Made by a program: the position numbers and the translations under genes. This document shows, piece after piece, positions 37,841 through 46,749 of a DNA stretch of 64,000 nt; positions within the stretch are counted from its first letter, which is position 1; each line of letters opens with the position of its first letter. The stretch is taken from the NCBI GenBank assembly GCA_900767685.1, contig CAAGAB010000348.1, positions 1 to 64,000 on the forward strand, in the 5' to 3' direction. A model generated the notes under the pieces. The model was not told the origin of the DNA. It was given only the letters and a program-made list of their open reading frames with translations, and searched no databases. Source of the DNA: an uncultured Coprococcus sp. Its GTDB lineage: Bacteria > Bacillota_A > Clostridia > Lachnospirales > Lachnospiraceae.

Positions 37841-39247
37841 TTAATTCTCATATGATTTTATAAATGCTATATTTGCCTTTTCAACGTCGGAAAGCATGCT
37901 CTCACTAAAGTCGGATGGGCTTATTGTCGGGTAATACCATGACTTGCTCTCAAAATATGTACGTATCTCCTCATCATTAAATATTCGTCCATGACGAGCA
38001 TATATCTCATTTCTTGCCAGCATCAGTGTATGGTCACTCATTCCTCTTATATCATCATATGACAGATATCTCGAACTACTGTCTGGAATGATGTAATCAC
38101 CACTATCGGCTGTATAACCGTCATGCTCTGAGTAACCATCCAGATAATCCTCATAAGATTTTATGGTTGAAATGTTTGACTTCTCAACGCTGCTTAAAAC
38201 CGAATCATCAAATTGATCAGCTGAAACCAGCCCTATATACCATGCCTGACTCTCAAAGTATTCTCTTATATCGTCATCTTTGAACTTTCGTCCATGGCGG
38301 GCATATATCTCATTTCTTGCCAGAGTAAGATCATCTCTGGATATCCCCTGCAGATCACTGTCTGAAAGCATACGGCTGTCGCTATATGGAATTATGTAAT
38401 GTATATCTACATTATCTGAATCATAATTGAATAAATCTACTTTTTCGCCTTTACAGCCTGTCCCACGCCCCGATTCTGTATTTATACTCATACTGCCTAA
38501 TTCACCAGTATGTCCGTCAATAGTTACCGATATATCTATTGTAGCTTTTCTATTTTTATCTTTTTTTACTTTTGCCGTCACATTGTCAAAATCATAGACA
38601 AACGAACAATACTCTATCGCTGCACTCTTTAACTCTTCAGCTGTATATTCTGTTTCTGTTTTTTCGGTTTCAGTGGTTTCTTCTGTTGTTTTCACTTCAT
38701 CCTTTTCCGTCACAGTCAAATCCTCTGAATTATCCTCCTCTGATTTCGACTTGTCATCGTCCTTATTCTGGTTTTCAGTCTTACTCACCTGCGTCTCACT
38801 TAAGTTTTTACTTTTATTATCAGATCTGCCTGCAATCAGGATGATACAGACAGCCGCAATGATTGCAACAGCCACTATACATGCTGCCATAATAATCGAA
38901 TTTTTATTTCCTCTGCCGTCCGGCTTTCCCCCACCAAAGCCTGTAGTCTGATTCATCTGATCCAAGCTATTTTTCTGGTTCTGTGCCGTCTGATCCTGAT
39001 TCCAAATATTCTGCTGATTCTGACCTTGATTCCAAGTATTCTGCTGTGGCTGATTCCACGTACTTTGCTCATTCTGCCAAGACTGAGACTGGGTATTTTG
39101 TCCAACGTTCATGAATCCAGGATCAGATCCGTTTACGTTTGGTTCCTCAATCATTCTCTGCTCTGTGGCTGTTCCACATACCACACAGAATCTGGAATCC
39201 GTCAACTGTTCCGTGCCACATTTCGGGCAATATGTAATCATCCTCAT
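37841..39247 (-). CDS. Zinc-ribbon membrane protein with two YARHG domains
   Basis: The N-terminus is a zinc ribbon (YCPKCGTEQL, RFCVVCG). A Gln/Asn-rich linker (about 50-100) and one membrane helix (about 112-136) follow, then an acidic Ser/Thr/Lys linker to about 205. After a domain of about 80 residues come two YARHG domains (about 290-370 and 385-468), each with LARNEIYARHGR and a W at the end. The ribbon should be cytoplasmic and the YARHG repeats extracellular. YARHG domains are common in Firmicutes surface proteins of unknown role. GAGGAAGA precedes the ATG at 39247. Confidence 0.85.
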   Translation of the reverse strand: MRMITYCPKCGTEQLTDSRFCVVCGTATEQRMIEEPNVNGSDPGFMNVGQNTQSQSWQNEQSTWNQPQQNTWNQGQNQQNIWNQDQTAQNQKNSLDQMNQTTGFGGGKPDGRGNKNSIIMAACIVAVAIIAAVCIILIAGRSDNKSKNLSETQVSKTENQNKDDDKSKSEEDNSEDLTVTEKDEVKTTEETTETEKTETEYTAEELKSAAIEYCSFVYDFDNVTAKVKKDKNRKATIDISVTIDGHTGELGSMSINTESGRGTGCKGEKVDLFNYDSDNVDIHYIIPYSDSRMLSDSDLQGISRDDLTLARNEIYARHGRKFKDDDIREYFESQAWYIGLVSADQFDDSVLSSVEKSNISTIKSYEDYLDGYSEHDGYTADSGDYIIPDSSSRYLSYDDIRGMSDHTLMLARNEIYARHGRIFNDEEIRTYFESKSWYYPTISPSDFSESMLSDVEKANIAFIKSYEN

Positions 39248-39373
39248 TTATATTCTTCCTCTCTATTGAACACCAGCAATGCAAAGTCTCCTTCGGTGAT
39301 GGCTGACACTGCATATCAATTTTGCAAAGAAAATCTAATGCATTCTCTGTTTATCTTGTCTATAACAATTGTT

Positions 39374-41194
39374 TTACATCGGTGCAACTCTGTACTTAGG
39401 CAGTTCACCTAAAGCAGATGGCGGTGCATCAAACATCAATTGAATATTCTTGTTTGCCCGCTCTTTTGTAAGGACTCTGGCTAATGGATTGACGAGATAC
39501 GTTTCAACAACATTACCTATACCTCGGCCGCCATTGTCCAGATTTCCAAGTGCAACTGAAAGAAGATAATTTGAATAATTAGCACTTATATATAGCTGAA
39601 TATTCTTCTCCTGTCGCAGTTTGTTGATAAATGATGTTATCTTGGCACTCAGGATATCCATGGCTGTCTTTTCGTTGATATAATTAAACACAACAAAATT
39701 ATCACCTATTCTGTTTAAAATTTCAGGTCTGTTGATCTGAAACTTGAAATAGTCCTGTATTGAGGCAAGCACACGTTCACGCATCTCATCATAAGGCATA
39801 TCCTTATTTACATTCTCGACCAGTTCTCCATACTTATTCTTACTATTAATACCAAGATTGCTTGTAAATATTATCAACGTTTCTGAAAAATACACAGTTT
39901 CACCAGCCGAATCAGTTAGCCTTCCATCCTCAAGGATCTGCAAAAACTTATCCAGAATTGAAGGATGTGCCTTCTCTATCTCATCAAAAAGGACAACACT
40001 AAACGGTTTCTCTTTTATTGCATTTGTGAGCTGTCCCCCCGCACTGTAACCTACATATCCCGGAGGTGCTCCGAGAAGTTTCTGATCCGAATGGGATTGT
40101 CCGTACTCACTCATGTCAAATCTGATCATAAAGGCTTCATCACCAAATACATATTCTGCAATTGATTTTGCAAGTTCGGTCTTACCTGTTCCAGTAGGAC
40201 CCGCAAAGAAAAGAACGCCCTTTGGTTTTCCATGATTTCCCTGCAGAGATGATAAACCAAGGGAAGCTCTGCTGATGATATCTGCAACCTTTGCAACAGC
40301 CTGTTCCTGCCCCTTCACACGTTTTTTCAAAACAGCTTCAATGTTCTGTATTTTGTTAATATCAATTTTATCCCAGTAACTTTCCGTCTGACCATATCTA
40401 TACAAATATACAGCTTCACGTACATTTTTTATATCAATATTCTGCTGCCTGCACAATGTTATTACACCATCGAGTTCTACTAGAGACATTCCATCTGTGA
40501 GCAATGCAAACTGTTCTGTATACTCGTCCCTCTCAGAATCCGTCAGTTCTTCCGTCCCTGGAACTACATTCAGCTTGGATGATATTATATACTTTCTTAT
40601 ATCCTTCCCAGGCTTTGATATCGTAAGTGTCTTAACATGAGGATTATTGAGATAAAACCATGCTGGTATATCGTTGATCTTATCCGTAAACATAAATATA
40701 AGATTAGTAAGTGGTTTACCTGTTGTCCCACTCATTCCAAGTGTCGGATTCATCGATGTAAGCATAAGGCTCGAATAATAAGAAGCCTCATCATCACTCA
40801 GGCTGTCAGGGACAAGTGCAAGGGTATTCGCCATTGTTATAACCACCGCCACTGCCTGTCCTGTTGTATTAAGTGCTGTCCTTGCAGCCCCCAATGCAAC
40901 GCCAACTTCCAGTTTCTTGTCTGTATTGACTCCCGCAAGTCCATTAAACGTCTTAAGCATTTTATCATCAAATGTATTATAAAATCCGTCCACAGTATTA
41001 TAAAATGCTATTACATCATACCCTTCCTCTTTAAGATACATATACATAAACATTTCAAGGCTTACCGGCTGACAGTAATCATCCTCCTCGTAAACCCATG
41101 TCTGCTTGTCATGTATATTACCCTCTACTATAAATGTTGTATAAACATCCCTGTAAACTGTCAGATCTCTCTGCCATTTCTCCATCAATTTCAT
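39374..41194 (-). CDS. ClpB/Hsp100-like AAA+ ATPase with a divergent N-terminal half
   Basis: Residues 290-606 are a Clp/Hsp100 D2-type AAA+ module: Walker A AGPTGTGKTELAKSIAEYVFG-type P-loop (core GPTGTGKTE), MSEYGQSHSDQKLLGAPPGY, Walker B VVLFDEIEKAHP, sensor IFTSNLG and the D2 small domain with arginine GRGIGNV. The first 290 residues look like a second AAA fold without a P-loop (FIVEGNIHDKQTW, LIFMFTDKINDIP). There is no Clp N-domain, so it is not a general ClpB. It lies 11 bp after the FHA gene. I infer it remodels a protein complex of this locus, as ClpV does in type VI secretion. No strong ribosome binding site is seen at the start. Confidence 0.86.
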   Translation of the reverse strand: MKLMEKWQRDLTVYRDVYTTFIVEGNIHDKQTWVYEEDDYCQPVSLEMFMYMYLKEEGYDVIAFYNTVDGFYNTFDDKMLKTFNGLAGVNTDKKLEVGVALGAARTALNTTGQAVAVVITMANTLALVPDSLSDDEASYYSSLMLTSMNPTLGMSGTTGKPLTNLIFMFTDKINDIPAWFYLNNPHVKTLTISKPGKDIRKYIISSKLNVVPGTEELTDSERDEYTEQFALLTDGMSLVELDGVITLCRQQNIDIKNVREAVYLYRYGQTESYWDKIDINKIQNIEAVLKKRVKGQEQAVAKVADIISRASLGLSSLQGNHGKPKGVLFFAGPTGTGKTELAKSIAEYVFGDEAFMIRFDMSEYGQSHSDQKLLGAPPGYVGYSAGGQLTNAIKEKPFSVVLFDEIEKAHPSILDKFLQILEDGRLTDSAGETVYFSETLIIFTSNLGINSKNKYGELVENVNKDMPYDEMRERVLASIQDYFKFQINRPEILNRIGDNFVVFNYINEKTAMDILSAKITSFINKLRQEKNIQLYISANYSNYLLSVALGNLDNGGRGIGNVVETYLVNPLARVLTKERANKNIQLMFDAPPSALGELPKYRVAPM

Positions 41195-41205
41195 AATCTT
41201 GTATG

Positions 41206-41805
41206 TTATCTCCCTGCCAAAATAAGCTCCTCATTGTACAACGTGACATGATCTCCCGGCTTTATAAGAACCTTACTTCCCTTTATCAGTTCTTCACCGT
41301 TTACTTTTGTCCCAAATGAACTGATGTCCTCCACAAAGACACCGAGTCTTTTGTTTATCATAACCTTTAAATGCTGTTTGCTGACAGCATTATTATATGC
41401 CAGCTGTTCAGCTCCCAGTCCTGTTCTTCCTACAACACCGCCTTCCTCTGGTATTGGTATCTGGTATCGTCCATCTGCAGATACAAAATAGTAACTCTTT
41501 GCCGTTCCACGGACTACATTCGTTGCAGGCTGGGAAATAGACCCATTACTATTATTCGCAGCTCCACTATTCTGGTTATATGGCATCTGAGAAAACACCG
41601 GCTGAGTCATCGGACCTGTCGGAATTTCCGGAGATCTCTGCGTCTCATCTGCAATAACCTGCGTACTCTGTGGCATCGGTGGCTCTCCCCTGTATGTTAT
41701 ATAATTCTGTGTCATCCTTCCACAATATGGGCACGGATCAGGACACATATATGGTTTATCAAATTTCAACACATTCTGGCACTCACATATTTTGTAATAA
41801 TTCAT
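41206..41805 (-). CDS. FHA-domain protein with Cys-rich N-terminus
   Basis: Residues 1-30 hold a possible metal-binding set (CECQ, then CPDPCPYCG). A Pro/Gln/Asn-rich linker spans about 40-100. The C-terminal 95 residues are an FHA domain: GGVVGRTG, NAVSKQHLKVMI and SFGTKVNGEEL give the expected Gly-Arg, Ser-x-x-His and Asn-Gly residues that hold phosphothreonine. It therefore should read the state of a Thr kinase substrate. The Ser/Thr kinase gene lies one gene upstream. AGGAGAA precedes the ATG at 41805, and only 6 bp separate it from the coiled-coil gene. Confidence 0.92.
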   Translation of the reverse strand: MNYYKICECQNVLKFDKPYMCPDPCPYCGRMTQNYITYRGEPPMPQSTQVIADETQRSPEIPTGPMTQPVFSQMPYNQNSGAANNSNGSISQPATNVVRGTAKSYYFVSADGRYQIPIPEEGGVVGRTGLGAEQLAYNNAVSKQHLKVMINKRLGVFVEDISSFGTKVNGEELIKGSKVLIKPGDHVTLYNEELILAGR

Positions 41806-41811
41806 CGCTTA

Positions 41812-42861
41812 TCATTCTCCTCTCATGTATTGAACCTTTTCTGCTGAGCGGCGTCTCATCTTCTCCTTCTTTTTATCCGTTTTCATTATCTCGTTTTCCT
41901 TGACTACTTCCTCATACGTTGGCACACTCTGCTGAACAAGATTAAGTATTATTCCACGTTCCCGTGCCTTTTCCACAAGCTGTGCCTGAAGAGCACATGT
42001 CTTATGTATATCTCTTTCCACAGCACTTCTCGTATACCCATTCTTCGCAACTGTCTCCAACATGATTCCCTGACCATCAGCAGACACAAACACATCACAT
42101 GCACTGGATTCATTGGAATATAAATCTCCCTCCATGCCATCAAGGATACTTGAGTTGTCCAAAGACAATCCCATCTCCTCCATAATTTCTGTTATACTAT
42201 CCTGTATATAATTCTTTTCTTTTCGTTTGTATGCAACGCCTTCCAGTCTTGCGATCTCATTTGGCAGCATATTATCAGATATATTCTGCGCAGGGATTTC
42301 AAGCCACTCACAGAGTGCTTTATATCTCGCCTGTGTTGCAGCCACAACACTATCACCAATTTCTGTGGCTCGTGCGGCAAGATATATCTCTATCCTGTCC
42401 TTTATGGCAAACATTTTCTGTTCTATGTCATACTCATCGTCTCTCAAATACTCATTTATAGCACTGATAAGGCGTTTTCTGTCCGCAACATCAGCAGATG
42501 TTCTCACCTTTCGCTCTGATATTCTCGCGATGATCTCTTTAAACTGCTGTTCAAATTTGTGTTCCCCACGATCTTCAAGAATCGATGAAAAGTCAAGCTC
42601 CTCCAGCACATTTCCACCAGAAAAATAAGAAACTTCCACAGATTTTAAAGAATCTGCACCCGATGCACTATTTTCAATATATTCATGCTGTTCCTGCAAA
42701 TGGTCAGCAGCATAACTTGCAGCTATCTGATTTTGTACACTCGCATAGATCTGTGAATCCTTACTCTCAAGTTTTCTGAGCTCATCCTCCAGCTCTTTTT
42801 TTAATTCAGCCTGTCTGGCTCTCTCAAGTTCAGCCGCCACATCATAATATTCACTGCTCAT
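41812..42861 (-). CDS. Charged coiled-coil protein, unknown function
   Basis: A 349-residue soluble protein with no signal peptide or membrane segment. The first 60 residues are strongly helical and charged (AELERARQAELKKELEDELRKLES split over two turns), followed by a mixed central part. The C-terminus again is basic and helical (KTDKKKEKMRRRSAEKV). I recognise no family. It sits between the kinase and the FHA protein with gaps of 10 and 6 bp, so it is certainly part of the operon. It could be a scaffold or kinase substrate. Thr and Ser residues are frequent but no FHA-type target motif stands out. Confidence 0.75.
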   Translation of the reverse strand: MSSEYYDVAAELERARQAELKKELEDELRKLESKDSQIYASVQNQIAASYAADHLQEQHEYIENSASGADSLKSVEVSYFSGGNVLEELDFSSILEDRGEHKFEQQFKEIIARISERKVRTSADVADRKRLISAINEYLRDDEYDIEQKMFAIKDRIEIYLAARATEIGDSVVAATQARYKALCEWLEIPAQNISDNMLPNEIARLEGVAYKRKEKNYIQDSITEIMEEMGLSLDNSSILDGMEGDLYSNESSACDVFVSADGQGIMLETVAKNGYTRSAVERDIHKTCALQAQLVEKARERGIILNLVQQSVPTYEEVVKENEIMKTDKKKEKMRRRSAEKVQYMRGE

Positions 42862-42871
42862 ATACTCACCT

Positions 42872-44557
42872 CTATCTGATATTTTTCATAGTATTTACTC
42901 TGCTTCCATAACCTACCGCATAAAGCCATGCCGTTACATTCTCCATGTTTAAAAGTCTGTCTATTTCTGCTACAGACTTACCCGAAATATAATCTATAAA
43001 TTCATTTACAGAATTTATTTTACCATCGTCCAGACTTAAACTCTTGTTCTGAACTATAGAATAACATAAAGCCTTTATACCCATGAAGTCTCTACCACCG
43101 GACGACTTTATCAGCTGCTCTATCTTATCTACAATCCTCACTTCCGCATTTCTCTGTCTGAGGTAATATACAAATATTCCTGTTGTTATAAACTCCATTG
43201 CCATCTTGTCAGAATATGTATCTATTTTATTTAACAGATCAGCAACTCCAGTGAAAGAACTGTTCTTATAATATATCTCTTCTGTATTCTCAACCATATA
43301 CAGCAGTCTGAACACTGCATCGTCATCATCATACACCTTTACGAGATTATTTACCTTCTCCGCCATCTCTGCATCAAACTGGCTGACAAAATCCGTAGTA
43401 TCTCTTCTTCGAACTATTGTTTTTGCCTGCGTCCAGTTTTTTCTTATAGCCTCAGCAAGCTGATGCAGCGTTTGTACCGTCTGTACTCTGTCATCAAATT
43501 TTCCAAATACCAAAGGCTGTATCTGCTGAGTTCTTTTTCTTTTTGCTCTTGACGTTCTGACTTTCCTGTCAAGGAATTCACCATCACACCATTTCTTTAC
43601 TTCTTTATAGCCCCAGCGCTGCTGTTCGTCTTTATTTATAAGCCCTGCTATAAGCGTCTGTAATCTTATGTCTATGTCATTTGGAACTCGAAGCCCCTTA
43701 TCCCATGCCATTGCAATCTCACTTACCGACATATTGGCAAGCAGAGAATGTCCAGTTGCAAGCCTGACAAGCACAAGCCCAAACGAGCCATAATCAAATG
43801 CCGGTGATAAAGCTGCTGTGTCGTACAGCGTGGCAACTGGCGGCGAGTACTCCGGTGTTCCCCTTGCCACATCTATGAATTTTCCATCGCTGTTAGCAAA
43901 CTCACAAAGGCCAAAATCTCCAATTATAACCCGGTCGTCGTCATTGCTGCAAAAGAGATTTACAGGCTTTATATCACAATGAATTATTCCATTTTTATGC
44001 AGTTCATGAAGTCCCTCATTGATGGAGGGAACAACAATTTTACAGATATATGAAGCTGTACACTTTTTCTTTTCTTCAAGCGTCCCAAGAACATAGTACT
44101 CATACACTTCAAAATATTTGTTATCAAATACTCCACTGTCCACGATTCTCGCAAGATTAGGATGATCTTCATTGTTAAAAAAACTTTGTATCTTTTCAGA
44201 TGGACTCCAGCCATTGTTGTAAATCTTTATGACATATTCTTTTCCCATCTTCTTTACATAATAAATCTGAGCCTGCATTCCAGCAGTTGTCAAAACCCTG
44301 TTCACAATATAACTTCCGCCTATATTCATTCCGGGTCTGTATACTGCGGCTGCCCTTGTCGAAATCTGCATCTGTTCAGCGGCTGTTGGAAGTCTTGTAT
44401 CTCCTGCATTTCCCGCAACCTCAAATGCTGTTGGAAGCCTTGTTTCTCCCGCACTCTGCTGCATCTCAAATGCCGTCGGAAGCCTTGTTTCTCCTGCGCC
44501 CACTGCTATTTTATTATTATGTTGTCCTGGTAAAAATGTATCACTTGCGTTGATCAT
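42872..44557 (-). CDS. Ser/Thr protein kinase with N-terminal TRLPT repeats
   Basis: The first 61 residues contain three near-identical units G-[ED]-TRLPTA-[FA]-E (T24, T39 and T54), plus a degenerate DTFLP at residue 6. A kinase domain follows from about 80 to 330: Lys in YVIKIYNNG, catalytic loop IIHCDIKPVNLFCS, IGDFGLCEF and activation segment RGTPEYSPP. The C-terminal 230 residues are helical and unassigned. There is no membrane helix or PASTA repeat, so it is not a PrkC type. The repeats look like autophosphorylation and FHA docking sites; this is inference. It overlaps the radical SAM gene by 4 bp (ATGA) and has GGAGG upstream. Confidence 0.93.
   Translation of the reverse strand: MINASDTFLPGQHNNKIAVGAGETRLPTAFEMQQSAGETRLPTAFEVAGNAGDTRLPTAAEQMQISTRAAAVYRPGMNIGGSYIVNRVLTTAGMQAQIYYVKKMGKEYVIKIYNNGWSPSEKIQSFFNNEDHPNLARIVDSGVFDNKYFEVYEYYVLGTLEEKKKCTASYICKIVVPSINEGLHELHKNGIIHCDIKPVNLFCSNDDDRVIIGDFGLCEFANSDGKFIDVARGTPEYSPPVATLYDTAALSPAFDYGSFGLVLVRLATGHSLLANMSVSEIAMAWDKGLRVPNDIDIRLQTLIAGLINKDEQQRWGYKEVKKWCDGEFLDRKVRTSRAKRKRTQQIQPLVFGKFDDRVQTVQTLHQLAEAIRKNWTQAKTIVRRRDTTDFVSQFDAEMAEKVNNLVKVYDDDDAVFRLLYMVENTEEIYYKNSSFTGVADLLNKIDTYSDKMAMEFITTGIFVYYLRQRNAEVRIVDKIEQLIKSSGGRDFMGIKALCYSIVQNKSLSLDDGKINSVNEFIDYISGKSVAEIDRLLNMENVTAWLYAVGYGSRVNTMKNIR
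44380..44500 (-). repeat. Tandem repeats encoding TRLPT units in the kinase
   Basis: Three units of about 45 bp encode the G-[ED]-TRLPTA-x-E segments at the start of the Ser/Thr kinase. On the plus strand each shows ggaagccttgtttctcc or a close variant. They differ enough in sequence to suggest selection on the peptide. Confidence 0.8.
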
Positions 44558-45114
44558 CTTTTTCCTCCTGGCACACCAATTTGAAGCATACTTTCGCCGT
44601 ATATGACCATCTGAACTGATCTTTTCTGTTTCGTGATCTGACTCATATCATATTCAGGATCCATGCAAATGTAATTCTGATTCGCTGAACCTCTTATCCC
44701 CAGCCCATCATCAAGTCCACTTATATACGGTCCGTCAATAAGGACAGAGATATTATTAAAAACATCTTCTATCCTCTGATCATTCATATCTTTTAATTCT
44801 TTATATGTATACCCGGTGTAAACTATTATATCTTTGCTTATCTCTCTGAGTGCCGTTGTAAGCTCTGCAAGCGCATCAAGCTGATAAAACGGATCGCCTC
44901 CAGAAATTGTAAATCCATCCGGAGTCGGCATCTTTTTCTGTATAAATCTGACTATTTCTGCAACTTCAACCGCATTACCATACTCAAGGCTTCGGAGTTC
45001 ATCACTCACACAGCCCTCACATTTTCTAGGGCATCCCGTAGTCCAGATCACGCATCTTTTTCCCGATCCAAGTGTTGTAACCGGATAATATAATCTTGCT
45101 ATATGTATCTTCAT
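44554..45114 (-). CDS. NrdG-like radical SAM protein
   Basis: The 186-residue protein belongs to the activating-enzyme group of radical SAM proteins. Cysteines C28, C32 and C35 (TTGCPRKCEGC) form the CxxxCxxC cluster site, with the GGDP motif in ISGGDPFYQ. Later come VYTGYTYKEL and LIDGPYI, as in NrdG. NrdG normally activates anaerobic ribonucleotide reductase, but no nrdD is in the window. The gene lies in an operon with a kinase, FHA and AAA+ proteins. I infer an activator or peptide modifier for a protein of this locus. No convincing ribosome binding site precedes its ATG; the gap upstream is 60 bp. Confidence 0.87.
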   Translation of the reverse strand: MKIHIARLYYPVTTLGSGKRCVIWTTGCPRKCEGCVSDELRSLEYGNAVEVAEIVRFIQKKMPTPDGFTISGGDPFYQLDALAELTTALREISKDIIVYTGYTYKELKDMNDQRIEDVFNNISVLIDGPYISGLDDGLGIRGSANQNYICMDPEYDMSQITKQKRSVQMVIYGESMLQIGVPGGKR

Positions 45115-45174
45115 TTTTTATTTCGTTTTCTGTTTCATTTATTATCTCATTTTTTATTTTCTATTGCTTTTTTC

Positions 45175-46224
45175 CTATTTCTTCGGCTTTTTTAAATGGA
45201 ATTCGCATACCTGTTCCCTGCCTATAAGTTTTTCTCCACATATAAGGCACTTATGGTTTTGCCTGTTATAGAGCATAGCACATCCTGCATCCCACTGATT
45301 TAGCAACCCTGTAAATTTTACCGGACTGACAATACACGGAGCGCCGCAAGCCATAGCAGACAGAACTTCTGGCAAAAACGGTGCCCTTTTCCATAACAGG
45401 TCCTCATTAGGATTCAGAAATTTTGCCCCTACTCCGGTAGCTAATAGTTTCAGACTCTCCAGAGGTTTTGTCGAAACGATATTGCCTATTCCCAGATATA
45501 TCGGGATTCCCAGATCCAAACTCGCCGCTCTTCTCGGACTTCCATAAAGAAATGGTGACATCTCTCTGTATTCGTCTGCCAGCACCCACTTCTTATACTC
45601 ATCTGTTGATATATATCTGAGTACATACTCATACGGGGAAAACAGGTAACTTGTCCTCGGAGGTCTTCTATATATCATCCACGCAGGCTTATTGTATTCA
45701 AGCTTCAACAAAGCTGGTATGAATGACGTATTCACTCTGTTTAGCTTTTCAGTGAAATTATAATTATCAGACCAGTTCAATCCATCCAAGCCCTTATAAC
45801 CTGTCATCACAGCGATTATGTATGTGCATGCAGCCGCAATACACGTCAGAAACTGGTTATTCGCATCCAGATCACTTTTAGGTACTATATTGATATCCGT
45901 CACAAATGTTCCTGGGTAATCAAGTAGCTTTTCATTTTGTGCTATTTCGCTGTTAATAAGCTCGATCAGCTGCTGCGTCTCCTTTAACGTCTGTATGATA
46001 TTCTCTGGATTCTCCGCCATTCTTCGTATGAGATCATTTCCGCGATCTAATATACTGCCGCCAGCCGTTCCCATAAACGAATATGAATCAAGTATTCTTT
46101 TTAACTTCTGATAATCATCATCTTCCTCCAGAGCCCGGTTGTAAAGAGCTGCCAGCTGTCCCAGCCGATCAGACGATCCATCCTTCAACATATTTATCAA
46201 ATATAAAACTCTTCGTGAATCCAT
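45175..46224 (-). CDS. Unknown protein with C-terminal zinc-finger-like motif
   Basis: 349 residues, soluble. Residues 1-110 are helical. The central part has aromatic-rich stretches (WMIYRRPPRTSYLFSPYEY) and Gly/Pro-rich sequence (LGIPIYLGIGNIVS, MACGAPCIVSPVKF). The last 25 residues hold CLICGEKLIGREQVCEFH, a CxxC...CxxxH arrangement likely to bind zinc. I do not recognise a family. The gene starts 4 bp after the preceding gene and is 60 bp before the radical SAM gene. A structural or adaptor role in the locus is possible, but I cannot assign a function. Confidence 0.72.
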   Translation of the reverse strand: MDSRRVLYLINMLKDGSSDRLGQLAALYNRALEEDDDYQKLKRILDSYSFMGTAGGSILDRGNDLIRRMAENPENIIQTLKETQQLIELINSEIAQNEKLLDYPGTFVTDINIVPKSDLDANNQFLTCIAAACTYIIAVMTGYKGLDGLNWSDNYNFTEKLNRVNTSFIPALLKLEYNKPAWMIYRRPPRTSYLFSPYEYVLRYISTDEYKKWVLADEYREMSPFLYGSPRRAASLDLGIPIYLGIGNIVSTKPLESLKLLATGVGAKFLNPNEDLLWKRAPFLPEVLSAMACGAPCIVSPVKFTGLLNQWDAGCAMLYNRQNHKCLICGEKLIGREQVCEFHLKKPKK

Positions 46225-46228
46225 ATCT

Positions 46229-46690
46229 CTACCTGCTTTTTACACTTAGTGAATCTTCCAATTTTTTTATTATATCCATATCGGGTTTATCCGAGTATGC
46301 CACCGCTGCTATAAGCAGTCTCGCCATAGAATTATATATGATATTGTTTTCATCCGCTTTGAGTGCATTGATCACGAGGGGAGCCGCTTTAGCCCAGTCA
46401 TCATTACCTATCCGCGATTTTATCCCAGCTACAGCATCATTATATTTAGAGTTCAGACCATTTATCTCACCCGATGGAACCTCAGTTACAGCCGGCATAC
46501 CAAGCTGGTCTGCACCAGGTGCTTCTTTCAGCTTATTTCTTCTTTTTTCTGCCATATTTCTGACATTTTCATCGTCGGAATATCGAAAAATCTCCCGGTA
46601 ACACTCGTCAAGGAAATAACACTTCTGCTCAAGAACTGATTTGTCACAGTCCTGTTTTGCTCCCAGCATCGTATTTATATCATTATCCAT
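46229..46690 (-). CDS. Small helical protein, unknown function
   Basis: About 153 residues, predicted mostly helical and soluble, with no signal peptide. It begins MDNDINTMLGAKQDCDKSV and has a basic region (NMAEKRRNKLKEAPG) near the middle. The second half (ALKADENNIIYNSMARLLIAA) resembles TPR-like helices. I choose the ATG at 46690 because GGAGAAAG lies just upstream; an ATG at 46702 has a weaker site. It lies directly before the zinc-motif protein (4-bp gap), so the two are likely made together. No function is assigned. Confidence 0.66.
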   Translation of the reverse strand: MDNDINTMLGAKQDCDKSVLEQKCYFLDECYREIFRYSDDENVRNMAEKRRNKLKEAPGADQLGMPAVTEVPSGEINGLNSKYNDAVAGIKSRIGNDDWAKAAPLVINALKADENNIIYNSMARLLIAAVAYSDKPDMDIIKKLEDSLSVKSR

Positions 46691-46749
46691 AACTTTCTCC
46701 ATTTTTCACTTTTCTATGAAAAAAACTATTTACCACCTGCAAGCGTCAA

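Noticed and set aside
44380..44500. CRISPR array
   Set aside because: The repeats are in-frame coding units of the kinase with conserved peptide sequence and no unique spacers. No cas genes are present.
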